Shown: positions 26,099 to 34,926, counted from the first letter of the stretch. The stretch is 64,000 nt of DNA from Blautia sp. SC05B48 (GCF_005848555.1 NZ_CP040518.1:434001-498000), one strand, 5' to 3'. The notes: generated from the sequence alone by a model not told the origin. Made by a program: numbers and translations.

Positions 26099-27361
26099 TC
26101 AGTTTTCCAGAGACGGCTCACATTTTTCTTTCTCAGATATGTCCGTCTTTTTTCTTTCCTGCGCAAGATTCCGTCCAAGCAGAGTCAGGCATACAAATGC
26201 AATCCCTGCAAAAACAGCTCCGATTCCAAATACCACATTCATCTCATAGCATTTGCTGCTCACCAGACCGGAGATCGCCGGTGCGCCAAAGGTTGCAAAT
26301 ACGATGCCGAACATGACGAATCCGTAATTTTCTCCGGTGTGCTTCATTCCGAAAACAGAGCTTGTCAGAGACGGGAAGCTTCCCATGATACCTCCGTAGC
26401 AGCCGTACATCAGAACAATGGCAACCGTTACTGCCAGGGAGCTTGATACAGCGAGAACTCCCATAGCGATCACCGCCACGATCAGCACTCCTTTGATGCA
26501 GACGATCCTGCCTGCTTTATCTGCCAGTGTTGGAAGTACCAGTCTTGCTCCCGCATTGACAATGGATCCAAGCATAACGGCGCTGACTGCCACTGCAGAC
26601 GGGATTCCAAGGTCGATCTGGTAAGTCTGGGATACCGGTGAAACCATAAAATAAGAAATCAGTCCAAAGAACATGGTTGCAAGAAGAAGATAAAAATTTC
26701 TTGTCCGCATCATCTCTCCGGATGTATACTGCTTCATCTCCGGTGTCCCGGACTTTGCCGCAGAGCCACCTGCGTTCACCAGACTCTTAACGGGTGCCTG
26801 AAAAAAGATGCCGCACAGGATCCAGGAAACTGCGATGGCTACCCCAATGATCAAAAAGGTTTTCTGCACGCCCTCTGCCTCCAGCAGCTTTCGACTCAGC
26901 GGCGCCAGGAAAAATCCACAAAGTCCGTTGGCAGTTACCACAACGCCGGAAGCAAATCCGGTACGGTCCGGGAACCATCTCTGCACGGTTGCCAGGATCA
27001 CCGTGTAGATCATTCCCTGTCCGAATCCCTGCATCACTCCATAAGAGAGATACATAGGAAGCGGTGTGGGAACGATCAGAAATGCGGATGCCAGGATTCC
27101 TGCCGCAAAGATCCCGCCTCCGATCCATACGATCGTCTTTTCCTTAAAGCGGTTCTGCATCCTTCCGCCTACGATATTTCCGAATACAAAGGTGCTCAGT
27201 GCCAGATAAAAGCACATGGATGCCTGTCCCTGACTCCAGCCTGCCTGCTCCATCACATAGGGCTGGTAAATAGACCATACATGGGGATATCCGGTAAAAA
27301 AGATCGCGAAAGCTCCGAATATCATAGTCAGCAAACGCTGTTTTTTCTGTATTCCTGTCAT
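26099..27361 (-). CDS. MFS transporter, OFA (oxalate/formate antiporter-like)
   Basis: 420 residues with 12 membrane helices. The N-terminus 'FGAFAIFFTGYPHVWSIYQP' and 'GWSQGQASMCFYLALSTFVF' match the OFA type; the helix 2-3 loop has 'GGRMQNRFKEKTIVWIGGGI', and 'LADKAGRIVCIKG' marks the second half. The end is a charged tail. ATG 27361 follows GAGGAGGAAATT. Members exchange small carboxylates; the substrate is open. An array of CACGCA motifs upstream may hold its regulator. Confidence 0.88.
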   Translation of the reverse strand: MTGIQKKQRLLTMIFGAFAIFFTGYPHVWSIYQPYVMEQAGWSQGQASMCFYLALSTFVFGNIVGGRMQNRFKEKTIVWIGGGIFAAGILASAFLIVPTPLPMYLSYGVMQGFGQGMIYTVILATVQRWFPDRTGFASGVVVTANGLCGFFLAPLSRKLLEAEGVQKTFLIIGVAIAVSWILCGIFFQAPVKSLVNAGGSAAKSGTPEMKQYTSGEMMRTRNFYLLLATMFFGLISYFMVSPVSQTYQIDLGIPSAVAVSAVMLGSIVNAGARLVLPTLADKAGRIVCIKGVLIVAVIAMGVLAVSSSLAVTVAIVLMYGCYGGIMGSFPSLTSSVFGMKHTGENYGFVMFGIVFATFGAPAISGLVSSKCYEMNVVFGIGAVFAGIAFVCLTLLGRNLAQERKKTDISEKEKCEPSLEN

Positions 27362-27489
27362 AATTTCCTCCTCTGAAAAAGATTTCCGGCCTGCTCTGTA
27401 CTCTCTGCTCACAGAATGCAGCCTGTTTCTGTACTCACGATCTGCACGTTTTCATGCACATTAGCTCTGCTTATCCCTGATATTCTTTT

Positions 27490-27563
27490 ATTTGCGTGCC
27501 ATTACTCTTCATTTGCGTGTCAAATGCGTGTTAATTATGTTGTGTGTATGTTATCACACGCAA
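27490..27563. repeat. Cluster of CACGCA motifs upstream of the MFS gene
   Basis: ATTTGCGTG occurs at 27490-27498 and 27511-27519, AATGCGTG at 27523-27530 and, on the other strand, CACACGCAA at about 27555-27563. A tandem CACGCATATA pair follows at 27667-27686. The rest of the 27413-27736 gap is AT-rich, with no gene that I can see. Confidence 0.5.
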
Positions 27564-27736
27564 TCTTATTATGCAATATAAATTTACAGCTTTTTCTGTT
27601 TTCTCGTTTTTGTCCAAATTTTCCTGTTATTTCTTTGTATATTATTCACAATGCTCGTCTTTTAGGCACGCATATACACGCATATATTTTTTATTTAAAA
27701 TACCGTTTTTTCTATTTTATATTTCTTAATTCGCAT

Positions 27737-27767
27737 AAAAAAGCACGCCATGTTACAGGCGTGCTTT
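27737..27767 (-). terminator. Terminator of the DUF362 gene
   Basis: AAGCACGCC and GGCGTGCTT (9 base pairs, 8-base loop), with a six-T run when read on the minus strand. Confidence 0.85.
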
Positions 27768-27792
27768 CGTGATTTTATATAATTTCTGTTGC

Positions 27793-28917
27793 TTATTTGA
27801 TTATCTTCAGCTCATATTCCCTGGTTCCCAGGCCGATCTTTTCTGCCTGATCCAGAGTTGCCTTCCACTCAATATTCGGATTGGAATCCTTAAAGTGGTC
27901 ATGATGACAGTGCCATCCCGGCTCTGCCAGATGCTCTCCAAGCTGGCTATTGGCAATCGGTGTTGCCTTCAGGCAGGCATCTGCACAGGCCTGATCCAAT
28001 GCAACCGGGTCAAAGCTTGCGAACATTCCGATATCAGGAAGGATCGGCGCATCATTTTCACCATGGCAGTCACAGTTCGGGCTGATATCCTGTACCAGTG
28101 CAATATGGAAATGAGGACGTCCGTGACAGACAGCCTGTGCATACTCTGCCATCTTGCGGTCAAGAAGCTCGTTTGCACTGCTGTTCGGATTGTATACGGC
28201 ATCATAGCTGCAGGCACCGATACAGCGGCCACAGCCTTTGCATTTATCGTAATCGATAACTGCTTTCTTGTTTACATATGTAATCGCGTCACTTCCGCAC
28301 TCTTTCGCACAGCGGCGGCAGCCACGACAGACATCTTCATGGATGGCCGGCTTTCCGCTGGCATGCTGCTGCATTTTTCCGGCACGGCTTCCGCAGCCCA
28401 TACCGATATTTTTCAGGGCGCCGCCAAAGCCGGTTGCCTCATGTCCCTTGAAATGGCTGAGACTGATAAAAATATCTGCGTCCATGATAGCATGTCCGAT
28501 CAGGGCAGTTTTGCAGTATTCTCCGTTTACTACCGGAACTTCTACTTCATCGGTTCCTCGAACTCCGTCACCGATGATGATCTGACATCCGGTTGTGATC
28601 GTGTTAAATCCGTTAAGATTTGCACAGTCCAGATGCTCCAGTGCATTCTTTCTGCTTCCCGGATAAAGAGTATTACAATCTGTCAGGAACGGCATTCCGC
28701 CCTGCTCCTTACAAAGATCTGCGACTACCTTTGCATAGTTCGGACGAAGGAATGCCATATTTCCAAGCTCTCCGAAATGCATCTTGATGGCTACGAATTT
28801 TCCATCCATATCGATATCTTTGATTCCTGCGGCAACGCAGAGTTTTTTCAGTTTGTCCAGCTGGCTGGTTCCCACCGGACAGCGAAAATCAGTGAAATAA
28901 ACTGTTGATTTCTCCAT
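27793..28917 (-). CDS. DUF362 domain-containing 4Fe-4S protein
   Basis: 374 residues. The DUF362 part (about 1-190 and 250-374) carries 'FVAIKMHFGELGNMAFLRPN' and 'ISLSHFKGHEATGFGGALKN'. Inserted at about 195-245 are two [4Fe-4S] motifs, CRGCRRCAKEC and CKGCGRCIGAC. Such proteins are common in anaerobes and are thought to be cytoplasmic iron-sulfur electron carriers; no reaction is proven. The ATG at 28917 follows a GGAGG-type site. The next gene upstream is a cysteine-rich DUF2284 protein, so a shared metal or redox role is likely. Confidence 0.88.
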   Translation of the reverse strand: MEKSTVYFTDFRCPVGTSQLDKLKKLCVAAGIKDIDMDGKFVAIKMHFGELGNMAFLRPNYAKVVADLCKEQGGMPFLTDCNTLYPGSRKNALEHLDCANLNGFNTITTGCQIIIGDGVRGTDEVEVPVVNGEYCKTALIGHAIMDADIFISLSHFKGHEATGFGGALKNIGMGCGSRAGKMQQHASGKPAIHEDVCRGCRRCAKECGSDAITYVNKKAVIDYDKCKGCGRCIGACSYDAVYNPNSSANELLDRKMAEYAQAVCHGRPHFHIALVQDISPNCDCHGENDAPILPDIGMFASFDPVALDQACADACLKATPIANSQLGEHLAEPGWHCHHDHFKDSNPNIEWKATLDQAEKIGLGTREYELKIIK

Positions 28918-28981
28918 TCTGGTTTCCCTCCTGTTTGATCATTTCAAAATAAATTTACCCTTTTCCTGACAATATGTCTAG

Positions 28982-29006
28982 TTTTTATACAAAAAATGTA
29001 TAAAAA
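28982..29006. repeat. Inverted repeat between the DUF2284 and DUF362 genes
   Basis: Perfect 10-5-10 inverted repeat, TTTTTATACA (28982-28991) and TGTATAAAAA (28997-29006), 12 bases past the DUF2284 stop and 65 before the DUF362 start. It could be an operator or a weak AT-rich terminator. Confidence 0.4.
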
Positions 29007-29017
29007 GATGCTCTGCT

Positions 29018-29485
29018 CTACTCTCGAAAAAGAATCTGCGAAAAATACCGGAACTTTCCATCATTGGTCCAGCACTGCATTCCCACAGCATCTGCCATCT
29101 TCTGCGCATCCACACAATAGGCAGACATACAGGAATTATGCTTGTACGGTCCGGCGCTCATGATCAGAATATCTGTTTTTCCGCACTCTTTCATCTTCTC
29201 TGAGAGCTGCTCTGTCAGCTTATTATGTGCAAGCTTGGCTTTTTTGTAATCCATGAGTCTGTCCTGCGTCGTCTGGAGCACCAGGGTGTTCTCATAATCC
29301 AGGGCACGTTCCTTCATTTCTTCCACAGTCCCGCTTTCCGGTGGACATGCAGGGTTTTTATCATAATTACCACAGGCATTTTCTTCACAGAAAACACGGT
29401 ATTCCGGCACAAACACCAGCTTATCGGTTTTCATGACCGCAGCATCGGAAAAGCCAAGCTTCTTTGCTTCTTCAATAAAATCCAT
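29018..29485 (-). CDS. DUF2284 domain-containing (metal-binding) protein
   Basis: 155 residues. The cysteine pattern is that of DUF2284 proteins: 'CEENACGNYDKNPACPPESG' near residues 35-55 and 'NSCMSAYCVDAQKMADAVGM' near 120-140. These probably bind a metal or an iron-sulfur cluster. The ATG at 29485 follows AGGAGAG; a longer frame from 29524 lacks a site. It is upstream of the DUF362 gene on the same strand. Confidence 0.8.
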   Translation of the reverse strand: MDFIEEAKKLGFSDAAVMKTDKLVFVPEYRVFCEENACGNYDKNPACPPESGTVEEMKERALDYENTLVLQTTQDRLMDYKKAKLAHNKLTEQLSEKMKECGKTDILIMSAGPYKHNSCMSAYCVDAQKMADAVGMQCWTNDGKFRYFSQILFRE

Positions 29486-29551
29486 TTTTCTCTCCTGTAC
29501 TTTTTTTCTTTTATAGTGCCACATTTTATTTGTTTTTACAAGTTCTGACTT

Positions 29552-30424
29552 TTACTCTGCAGCCAGACGGATAAACTCCTCCATCTCTCTCGTCTTAAAC
29601 TTATTTTTGTGGTAAAAGATCTGCCGGTACATGGATATCTCCACATCTTCCACATGTAAAAGGGCAATTCTTCCTTTCCGGATATCCCGCTCCACAGCCA
29701 GATAGGGAAGAAAGGAAAGTCCGTGGTTCTTTTCCAGCATGCGGATGATAAAAGCGGTATCGCTGATCTCCAGCACCGGTGACAGGGCCTGCTTCTTAAG
29801 TGCCAGCTGCTGATCCAGAGCTTGTCGATAATTGGCATTCTTTTCCGTGAGAAAAAAAGGTTCTTCCAGAATATCCTCCATCTTCAGCGTCTTTCCCGCA
29901 AACTCCGAATCTGCAGAGGCCACAAATACTACCGGCTCCGCCTTCTCCATGACCTTCATCCAGTTCTGCTCCCACCTTGGGGTATCCAGTATGTAAATCA
30001 GATCCAGCCCGTTATGCTCCATCATTCGTATCAGCTGTTCCGGCGTATCAATAGTCACCTGCATATTTACTTTCGGGTGAAGCTCACGAAATTTGCTGAG
30101 AACAGCCGGAAGCTTTGCTGTGCAGAGAGATTCAATGGTCCCGATATGTAATGGATTTTTCAGTTCCGCATCATCATTCATTGACTTTTTTGCTTTATTT
30201 ACGTCATATAAGATCCGGCTTGCATGCCCCATAAACTCTTTTCCGGACGGAGTAAGCACCACACGCTTTCCGGTTCTGTCAAAAAGTCTTGTTTCCAGCT
30301 CACTTTCCAAAAGACGGATCTGGACAGTGATAGCTGACTGGGTGTATCCCAGAACCTCTGCTGCCCTGGAAAAACTCTGAAGCTGTGCTACATGTACAAA
30401 CGTCTCCAACTGACGGATTTCCAT
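29552..30424 (-). CDS. LysR family transcriptional regulator
   Basis: 290 residues. The N-terminal winged helix is 'MEIRQLETFVHVAQLQSFSR' and 'AAEVLGYTQSAITVQIRLLE', followed by a LysR substrate-binding domain (about 90-285, 'LHIGTIESLCTAKLPAVLSK'). Start 30424 follows GGGAGAAAA. It is divergent from the serine transporter and dehydratase genes and shares with them a region holding a clear inverted repeat, so it is probably their activator, responding to serine. Confidence 0.93.
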   Translation of the reverse strand: MEIRQLETFVHVAQLQSFSRAAEVLGYTQSAITVQIRLLESELETRLFDRTGKRVVLTPSGKEFMGHASRILYDVNKAKKSMNDDAELKNPLHIGTIESLCTAKLPAVLSKFRELHPKVNMQVTIDTPEQLIRMMEHNGLDLIYILDTPRWEQNWMKVMEKAEPVVFVASADSEFAGKTLKMEDILEEPFFLTEKNANYRQALDQQLALKKQALSPVLEISDTAFIIRMLEKNHGLSFLPYLAVERDIRKGRIALLHVEDVEISMYRQIFYHKNKFKTREMEEFIRLAAE

Positions 30425-30451
30425 TATTTTCTCCCTTTTTCTATGAAATTT

Positions 30452-30470
30452 TTTCATCGTGATGATGAAA
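30452..30470. promoter_or_regulatory. Candidate LysR operator
   Basis: Inverted repeat TTTCATC-GTGAT-GATGAAA, of the T-N11-A form used by LysR regulators. It is centred about 54 bases before the predicted start of the serine operon. Confidence 0.6.
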
Positions 30471-30479
30471 TCTGTGAAT

Positions 30480-30508
30480 TTGCTTTATTTTTATGTCAAT
30501 GTTACAAT
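30480..30508 (+). promoter_or_regulatory. Promoter of the serine operon
   Basis: TTGCTT (30480-30485) and TACAAT (30503-30508) with a 17-base spacer. The weak -35 suits an activator-dependent promoter. Confidence 0.6.
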
Positions 30509-30579
30509 ACAATCACGAGGACGTCAATCGTATTTTTGTGCAAAATGAATAAATTCATACTTAGGAGGAAAGAATCCAA

Positions 30580-31800
30580 ATGGAAAAGAAAAAAATCAAG
30601 ATCGGACTTGTGCCGAAGCTGATCATTGCCATCATCATAGGTATCCTGTTCGGCCAGTTCCTTCCGGAAGGCTTCTGTCGCTTTGTTGTAACCCTTTCCG
30701 GATTTTTCAGTACCTTTCTGAAATTCGTCATCCCGCTGATGATCCTTGCCTATGTGACCATGGGTATTGCGGATCTTTCACAGGGTGCAGGGAAGCTTCT
30801 CCTGATCACAGTGGCTCTGGCTTATGGCTCCACTCTGATCGCAGGTTCCGCATCCTATCTGGTATCATCCAGCCTGTTCCCGCACTTTATGAGTGAAGGT
30901 GCACTGGATCAGATCGCAGCTACCGCAGACGCATCCCTGACACCATTTTTCTCCATCACACTGGAGCCGGTCATGGATACTCTTTCTGCTGTTGCCCTTG
31001 CCTTTGTCATGGGACTGTGCCTCTCTTCCATGCGTGGAAAAGAAATGGGAAACAGCCTTTATAACGGAATGAGTGACTTTTCCAAGATCATTGACAAGGT
31101 CCTTCATACCATTATCATCCCGCTGCTTCCGCTTTACATCTGCGGAACCTTCACAGATATGACTATTTCCGGAAAAACCTTTGCCATCTTAAGCATCCTC
31201 TGGAAGGTATTCCTTGTTGTTATCATCATGCACCTGATCTGCATTACGATCCAGTTTGTGATCGCAGGTACTGTCAGCAAAAAGAATCCTTTCACTCTGA
31301 TCAAAAATCAGATCCCGGGATACACAACCGCGCTGGGAACCCAGTCTTCCGCAGCTACCATCCCGGTCAATCTGGAATGTGCCAAAAAAGACGGCGTGTG
31401 CGAGCAGATCCGCAACTTCGTAGTACCGCTCTGTGCAAACATCCACATGGCCGGTTCCATGATCACCATCACAGCCTGTGCTACTGCAGTCTGCCTTATG
31501 AACCAGCTGCCCATCAGTCTTGGGATCATCGTTCCGTTCATCATGACTCTCGGTGTTGCCATGGTTGCATCTCCCGGTGCTCCCGGTGGTTCCATCATGA
31601 CTGCCCTTCCATTCCTTTACATGGTATTCGGAGCGGAAGCCGGTGATCCGGACGGTGCAATCTGCGCGATCATGGTTGCCCTTTATATCACACAGGATTC
31701 CTTTGGAACAGCCTGCAATGTATCCGGTGACAATGCTATCGGCGTGATCGTTGACACTATTTATAAGAAATTTATTGTAAAAACACCACAGGAGAATTAA
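30580..31800 (+). CDS. Dicarboxylate/amino acid:cation symporter, probably serine
   Basis: 406 residues, DAACS (GltP/SstT) family with about eight helices and two hairpin loops. Hairpin 1 is 'ALGTQSSAATIPVNLECAKK' with the serine-rich motif; helix 7 is 'VPLCANIHMAGSMITITACA'; helix 8 has 'DSFGTACNVSGDNAIGVIVD'. AGGAGGAAAG precedes the ATG. It is followed after 5 bases by L-serine dehydratase, so serine or threonine is the likely substrate, which is an inference from context. Confidence 0.92.
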   Translation: MEKKKIKIGLVPKLIIAIIIGILFGQFLPEGFCRFVVTLSGFFSTFLKFVIPLMILAYVTMGIADLSQGAGKLLLITVALAYGSTLIAGSASYLVSSSLFPHFMSEGALDQIAATADASLTPFFSITLEPVMDTLSAVALAFVMGLCLSSMRGKEMGNSLYNGMSDFSKIIDKVLHTIIIPLLPLYICGTFTDMTISGKTFAILSILWKVFLVVIIMHLICITIQFVIAGTVSKKNPFTLIKNQIPGYTTALGTQSSAATIPVNLECAKKDGVCEQIRNFVVPLCANIHMAGSMITITACATAVCLMNQLPISLGIIVPFIMTLGVAMVASPGAPGGSIMTALPFLYMVFGAEAGDPDGAICAIMVALYITQDSFGTACNVSGDNAIGVIVDTIYKKFIVKTPQEN

Positions 31801-31805
31801 GCAAA

Positions 31806-32474
31806 ATGTCTTTTATCAGTGTATTTGACGTTATGGGTCCCAACATGATCGGTCCTTCCAGTTCTCATACCGCAGGGGCTGCACGCATTGCTTTCCTTGC
31901 CCAGAAGATGATCACGCCGCCCCTGAAAAAAGTGGAATTCATCCTTTACGGTTCCTTCGCCAGAACATACAAGGGACACGGTACAGACCGTGCCCTCCTT
32001 GGCGGGATCATGGGCTTTTCCACAGATGACATGCGTATACGGAATTCTTTTGATATTGCCAGGGAACAGGGGATCGACTTTTCCTTTACTCCAAATGAAA
32101 CAGAAACCGATGTCCATCCCAACACTGTCGATATCCACATGGTCAATGACCAGGGACAGGAAATGACAGTCCGGGGGGAATCGCTGGGCGGCGGCAAGGT
32201 CCGTATTGTGGAGATCAACCACGTGAAAGTGGATTTCACCGGCGAATACAGTGCCATCATCGTGATCCATCAGGATACTCCCGGTGTTGTGGCCTACATC
32301 ACCAAATGCTTAAGTGAACGTAACATTAACATTGCCTTCATGCGCCTCTTCCGTGAATCCAAAGGAACCACAGCCTATACGATCGTGGAATCCGACGGTC
32401 ATCTCCCGGAAGATATCGTAGAAAGCATTCACCGGAACACCAACATCCATGATGTCATGGTTGTTCAGATGTAG
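31806..32474 (+). CDS. sdaAB: L-serine ammonia-lyase, iron-sulfur-dependent, beta subunit
   Basis: 222 residues. Forms, with the alpha subunit, the oxygen-sensitive enzyme that turns L-serine into pyruvate and ammonia. The N-terminal domain has 'FDVMGPNMIGPSSSHTAGAA' with the substrate-binding SSSHT, and 'GHGTDRALLGGIMGF'. The C-terminal ACT domain is 'SAIIVIHQDTPGVVAYITKC'. It lies between the symporter and the alpha subunit gene. Confidence 0.96.
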   Translation: MSFISVFDVMGPNMIGPSSSHTAGAARIAFLAQKMITPPLKKVEFILYGSFARTYKGHGTDRALLGGIMGFSTDDMRIRNSFDIAREQGIDFSFTPNETETDVHPNTVDIHMVNDQGQEMTVRGESLGGGKVRIVEINHVKVDFTGEYSAIIVIHQDTPGVVAYITKCLSERNINIAFMRLFRESKGTTAYTIVESDGHLPEDIVESIHRNTNIHDVMVVQM

Positions 32475-32494
32475 GGAAAAGGAGGATGTGTTTT

Positions 32495-33364
32495 ATGGAT
32501 TTCAAAAATGCCAAGGAACTTCTTGCTCTCTGCCAGAAAAAAAAGCTTCCGATTTCCGAAGTAATGCGCCAGCGTGAGATCCTTCTCGGTGAAACCACTG
32601 CTGAAATCGTGGACCAGCGCATGGACCGTGTTCTGGAGATCATGAAGGACGCTGCTTTTTCCCCCATCAAAGATCCGGTGATATCTATGGGCGGACTGAT
32701 CGGCGGTGAAGCCCGAAAGCTCTGCGAATTTCATGACCTGGGAAAAAGCCTGTGCGGAAATGTTCTCGGAAAGGGAATCACCTACGCTATGGCAACCCTT
32801 GAGACCAACGCTTCCATGGGACTTATCGTTGCCTCTCCTACTGCCGGCAGTGCCGGGATCGTTCCCGGAATGATGCTTGCTCTTCAGGAGGTCTACGGCT
32901 TTTCCGATAAAAAAATCCGCCAGGCACTATTTAATGCAGGCGCGATCGGCTATCTTGCCATGCGTAATGCAACAGTTGCCGGTGCGGTTGGCGGATGTCA
33001 GGCTGAGGTCGGAATCGCTTCTGCAATGGCTGCTTCCGCTGCTGTGGAACTTCTTGGCGGTACACCTCTTCAGTGTACTTATGCTGCTTCCACGGTTCTT
33101 ATGAACATGCTTGGACTTGTGTGCGACCCTGTAGGCGGCCTGGTGGAATATCCCTGCCAGAACCGTAACGCAGCCGGTGTTTCCAATGCCCTGATCGCAG
33201 CGGAAATGTCACTGGCCGGTATCCCCCAGTTCATCCCTCTGGATGAGATGATCGATGCCATGTATACTGTGGGCAAAAAACTTCCTGCAGAGCTTCGTGA
33301 GACTGCTCTTGGCGGATGCGCAGCCACGCCGTCTGCCTGTGAGAAATGTCATCTTTGCAGCTGA
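32495..33364 (+). CDS. sdaAA: L-serine ammonia-lyase, iron-sulfur-dependent, alpha subunit
   Basis: 289 residues, catalytic subunit with the [4Fe-4S] cluster. Family blocks: 'ETNASMGLIVASPTAGSAGI', 'NAGAIGYLAMRNATVAGAVG' and 'GGCQAEVGIASAMAASAAVE', with the C-terminal cysteine cluster 'GGCAATPSACEKCHLC'. The ATG at 32495 follows AGGAGG by 9 bases; the ATG at 32486 lies too close to that site. It ends the operon before a strong terminator. Confidence 0.96.
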   Translation: MDFKNAKELLALCQKKKLPISEVMRQREILLGETTAEIVDQRMDRVLEIMKDAAFSPIKDPVISMGGLIGGEARKLCEFHDLGKSLCGNVLGKGITYAMATLETNASMGLIVASPTAGSAGIVPGMMLALQEVYGFSDKKIRQALFNAGAIGYLAMRNATVAGAVGGCQAEVGIASAMAASAAVELLGGTPLQCTYAASTVLMNMLGLVCDPVGGLVEYPCQNRNAAGVSNALIAAEMSLAGIPQFIPLDEMIDAMYTVGKKLPAELRETALGGCAATPSACEKCHLCS

Positions 33365-33420
33365 TGAGCAGAGTATAACACATAATAAACAGGGTCCCGA
33401 CTGAAATGACTCAAACAACA

Positions 33421-33472
33421 AAACGGAGAATTCCTGAACTTCTTTTTTAGGGAATTCTCCGTTTTCTTTTTT
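33421..33472 (+). terminator. Terminator of the serine operon
   Basis: 14-base perfect stem AAACGGAGAATTCC (33421-33434) with 33451-33464, followed by TTCTTTTTT. Confidence 0.9.
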
Positions 33473-33499
33473 ATAACAGGCATTCTGATCTCACATTCG

Positions 33500-33775
33500 C
33501 TGATTGTTCGGATTTTTTCAATTTTATTTCGTAATTCCAGCATTCTGTAGTCCAGATTCGCAATTTCTTCTGCATATTTTTTTTATTCTGCTTCAATTTC
33601 CGCATTGTCTCTTTTTTTATAATACAACTCATATTCTAACACAGACCAGTAATCCATCGCAATGGTCCGAAGCTGTATTTCCACCAGTTCTTTCTGTTCA
33701 CCTTCCGCAGAATAGATGGGGACTTTCACAATGAGATGCAGGCTTTTGCAGCCGTTTTTCTTTGGATTTCTGAAA
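33500..33775 (-). pseudogene. RelA/SpoT-type alarmone synthetase fragment
   Basis: On the minus strand this reads 'RNPKKNGCKSLHLIVKVPIY', 'GEQKELVEIQLRTIAMDYW' and 'SVLEYELYYKK', the second half of the small RelA/SpoT synthetase domain (compare 'NGYRSYHMIVEIPV' and 'EIQIRTNGMDFWATLE' in the intact gene at 54123). A TAA at 33583-33585 breaks it, after which the frame goes on as a helical tail. The N-terminal half with the ATP site is missing and a stop closes the frame upstream. The gap 33365-33894 holds only this and the terminator. Confidence 0.72.
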
Positions 33776-33894
33776 GAGTTTTCTCGCTATTTTTCTGTTT
33801 TCTTACAGAATTACTATGTTTTATGTGGATATGAAATTTATTTTCGGCAATCTATCCGATTATAAATATTAGAAAGATTTTATTTTATCTCTTA

Positions 33895-34617
33895 CTATAT
33901 TATAACGCGGACTATACTCAGTACCAGCAGATGTGCCGGATAAAAAACATAGAAAAACCATTTGGAAAACTTCGGTGCTTTTTCGGATTTTTTGCCATTA
34001 TAGAAGCATAGGATGATGATTCCTGACGCCACGATCCCTAATGCCGAAAGCAGAGCATGGATCATTGCCGGTCCGGCTGCCATTTTTTCCACGTAGGAGC
34101 TGTAGTTAAACAGCGCAAAAAGGATAGCACCGACTCCGTACGCTGTTATCATCCTCTTCCTGTTCCCCCAGCCTTCATGGAACCAGATGGTAAAAACCGG
34201 TGCCAGAATCGCCCAGTCCGAACAAATGGATAGTAGAAGGAGCAGGATCAAAAGTGGAATTCTCCATTTACTTGCCATCATCCTTTCCTGAACAACCAGG
34301 ATCATAAAACAGATAAACAGAGTAAAGATCATATTCAGCTGTGAATTCCCAAAAGCCATCATATAGGGAACCTGGGAGATCCCGGCAAAGATCAGAAGTC
34401 TTTCACCGTATTTTCTCCGGGAATGTGTATAGTAAAAACCTTCCACAAGAAAATAGCACATGGTAATGGCTGTGAAGTAGCCAATGTCTATAAACGCTTC
34501 CCACAGGATCGTGTTTTCCGGCAAAAGCACGTTGGCGATATGATTCAGAAGCATGGTAAAAATTGCCAGATATTTAATGGCATCTCGGGTCAGTCCCGGC
34601 TTTTCTGTTGTTGACAT
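33895..34617 (-). CDS. TraX family membrane protein
   Basis: 240 residues, about seven or eight hydrophobic segments. 'LTRDAIKYLAIFTMLLNHIA' at the N-terminus and 'FFYVFYPAHLLVLSIVRVII' at the end are the two TraX/acyltransferase-like signatures. TraX acetylates F-pilin in plasmids, but chromosomal copies like this one are of unknown function and may acetylate a surface molecule. GGAGGAGATC precedes the ATG. Next to it is a RelA/SpoT fragment and a repeat-rich gap. Confidence 0.85.
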   Translation of the reverse strand: MSTTEKPGLTRDAIKYLAIFTMLLNHIANVLLPENTILWEAFIDIGYFTAITMCYFLVEGFYYTHSRRKYGERLLIFAGISQVPYMMAFGNSQLNMIFTLFICFMILVVQERMMASKWRIPLLILLLLLSICSDWAILAPVFTIWFHEGWGNRKRMITAYGVGAILFALFNYSSYVEKMAAGPAMIHALLSALGIVASGIIILCFYNGKKSEKAPKFSKWFFYVFYPAHLLVLSIVRVII

Positions 34618-34729
34618 GATCTCCTCCTTCTATGCAGAAAAATTTTCAGACCTTTCACATCTTCTGCACAATATAATACATTTATCTTACACTGATTTTC
34701 TGACTCATACAACTTTTTTTGTTATTTCT

Positions 34730-34825
34730 GGTCACCAAAAGGACAGTTGCCGTTACTGTTCACTGGTAATGTCCCGCGAGGTGTTTTTTGTGAGCGAAGG
34801 TCACAGAAAAGGACAGTTGCCTTTT
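34730..34825. repeat. Intergenic element with two AAAAGGACAGTTGCC repeats
   Basis: GGTCACC-AAAAGGACAGTTGCC at 34730-34751 and GGTCACAG-AAAAGGACAGTTGCC at 34799-34821 frame a GC-richer core (GTCCCGCGAGGTG, then GTGAGCGAAGG). The arrangement looks like a small dispersed repeat unit. The gap 34618-34926 has no gene that I can see. Confidence 0.55.
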
Positions 34826-34926
34826 TCTCAAGGTAAGCTTATACTGTAGAAAACGTGCTGTATTTATATGGCAAAACTTCTCAGCAAACGCTGTAAAACA
34901 ATAAATTCGGAAAGGAATTATCGATC

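Noticed and set aside
27416-27772. 118-codon plus-strand open frame in the gap before the MFS gene
   Set aside because: Phe/Tyr/Leu-rich product of AT-rich DNA, no ribosome site, overlaps the terminator at 27737.
27769-28908. 379-codon plus-strand open frame
   Set aside because: Antisense to the DUF362 gene, which has clear ferredoxin motifs and a terminator on its own strand.
33895-34617. Plasmid conjugation locus suggested by TraX
   Set aside because: No other transfer gene is near; TraX-like proteins are common as lone chromosomal genes in Firmicutes.
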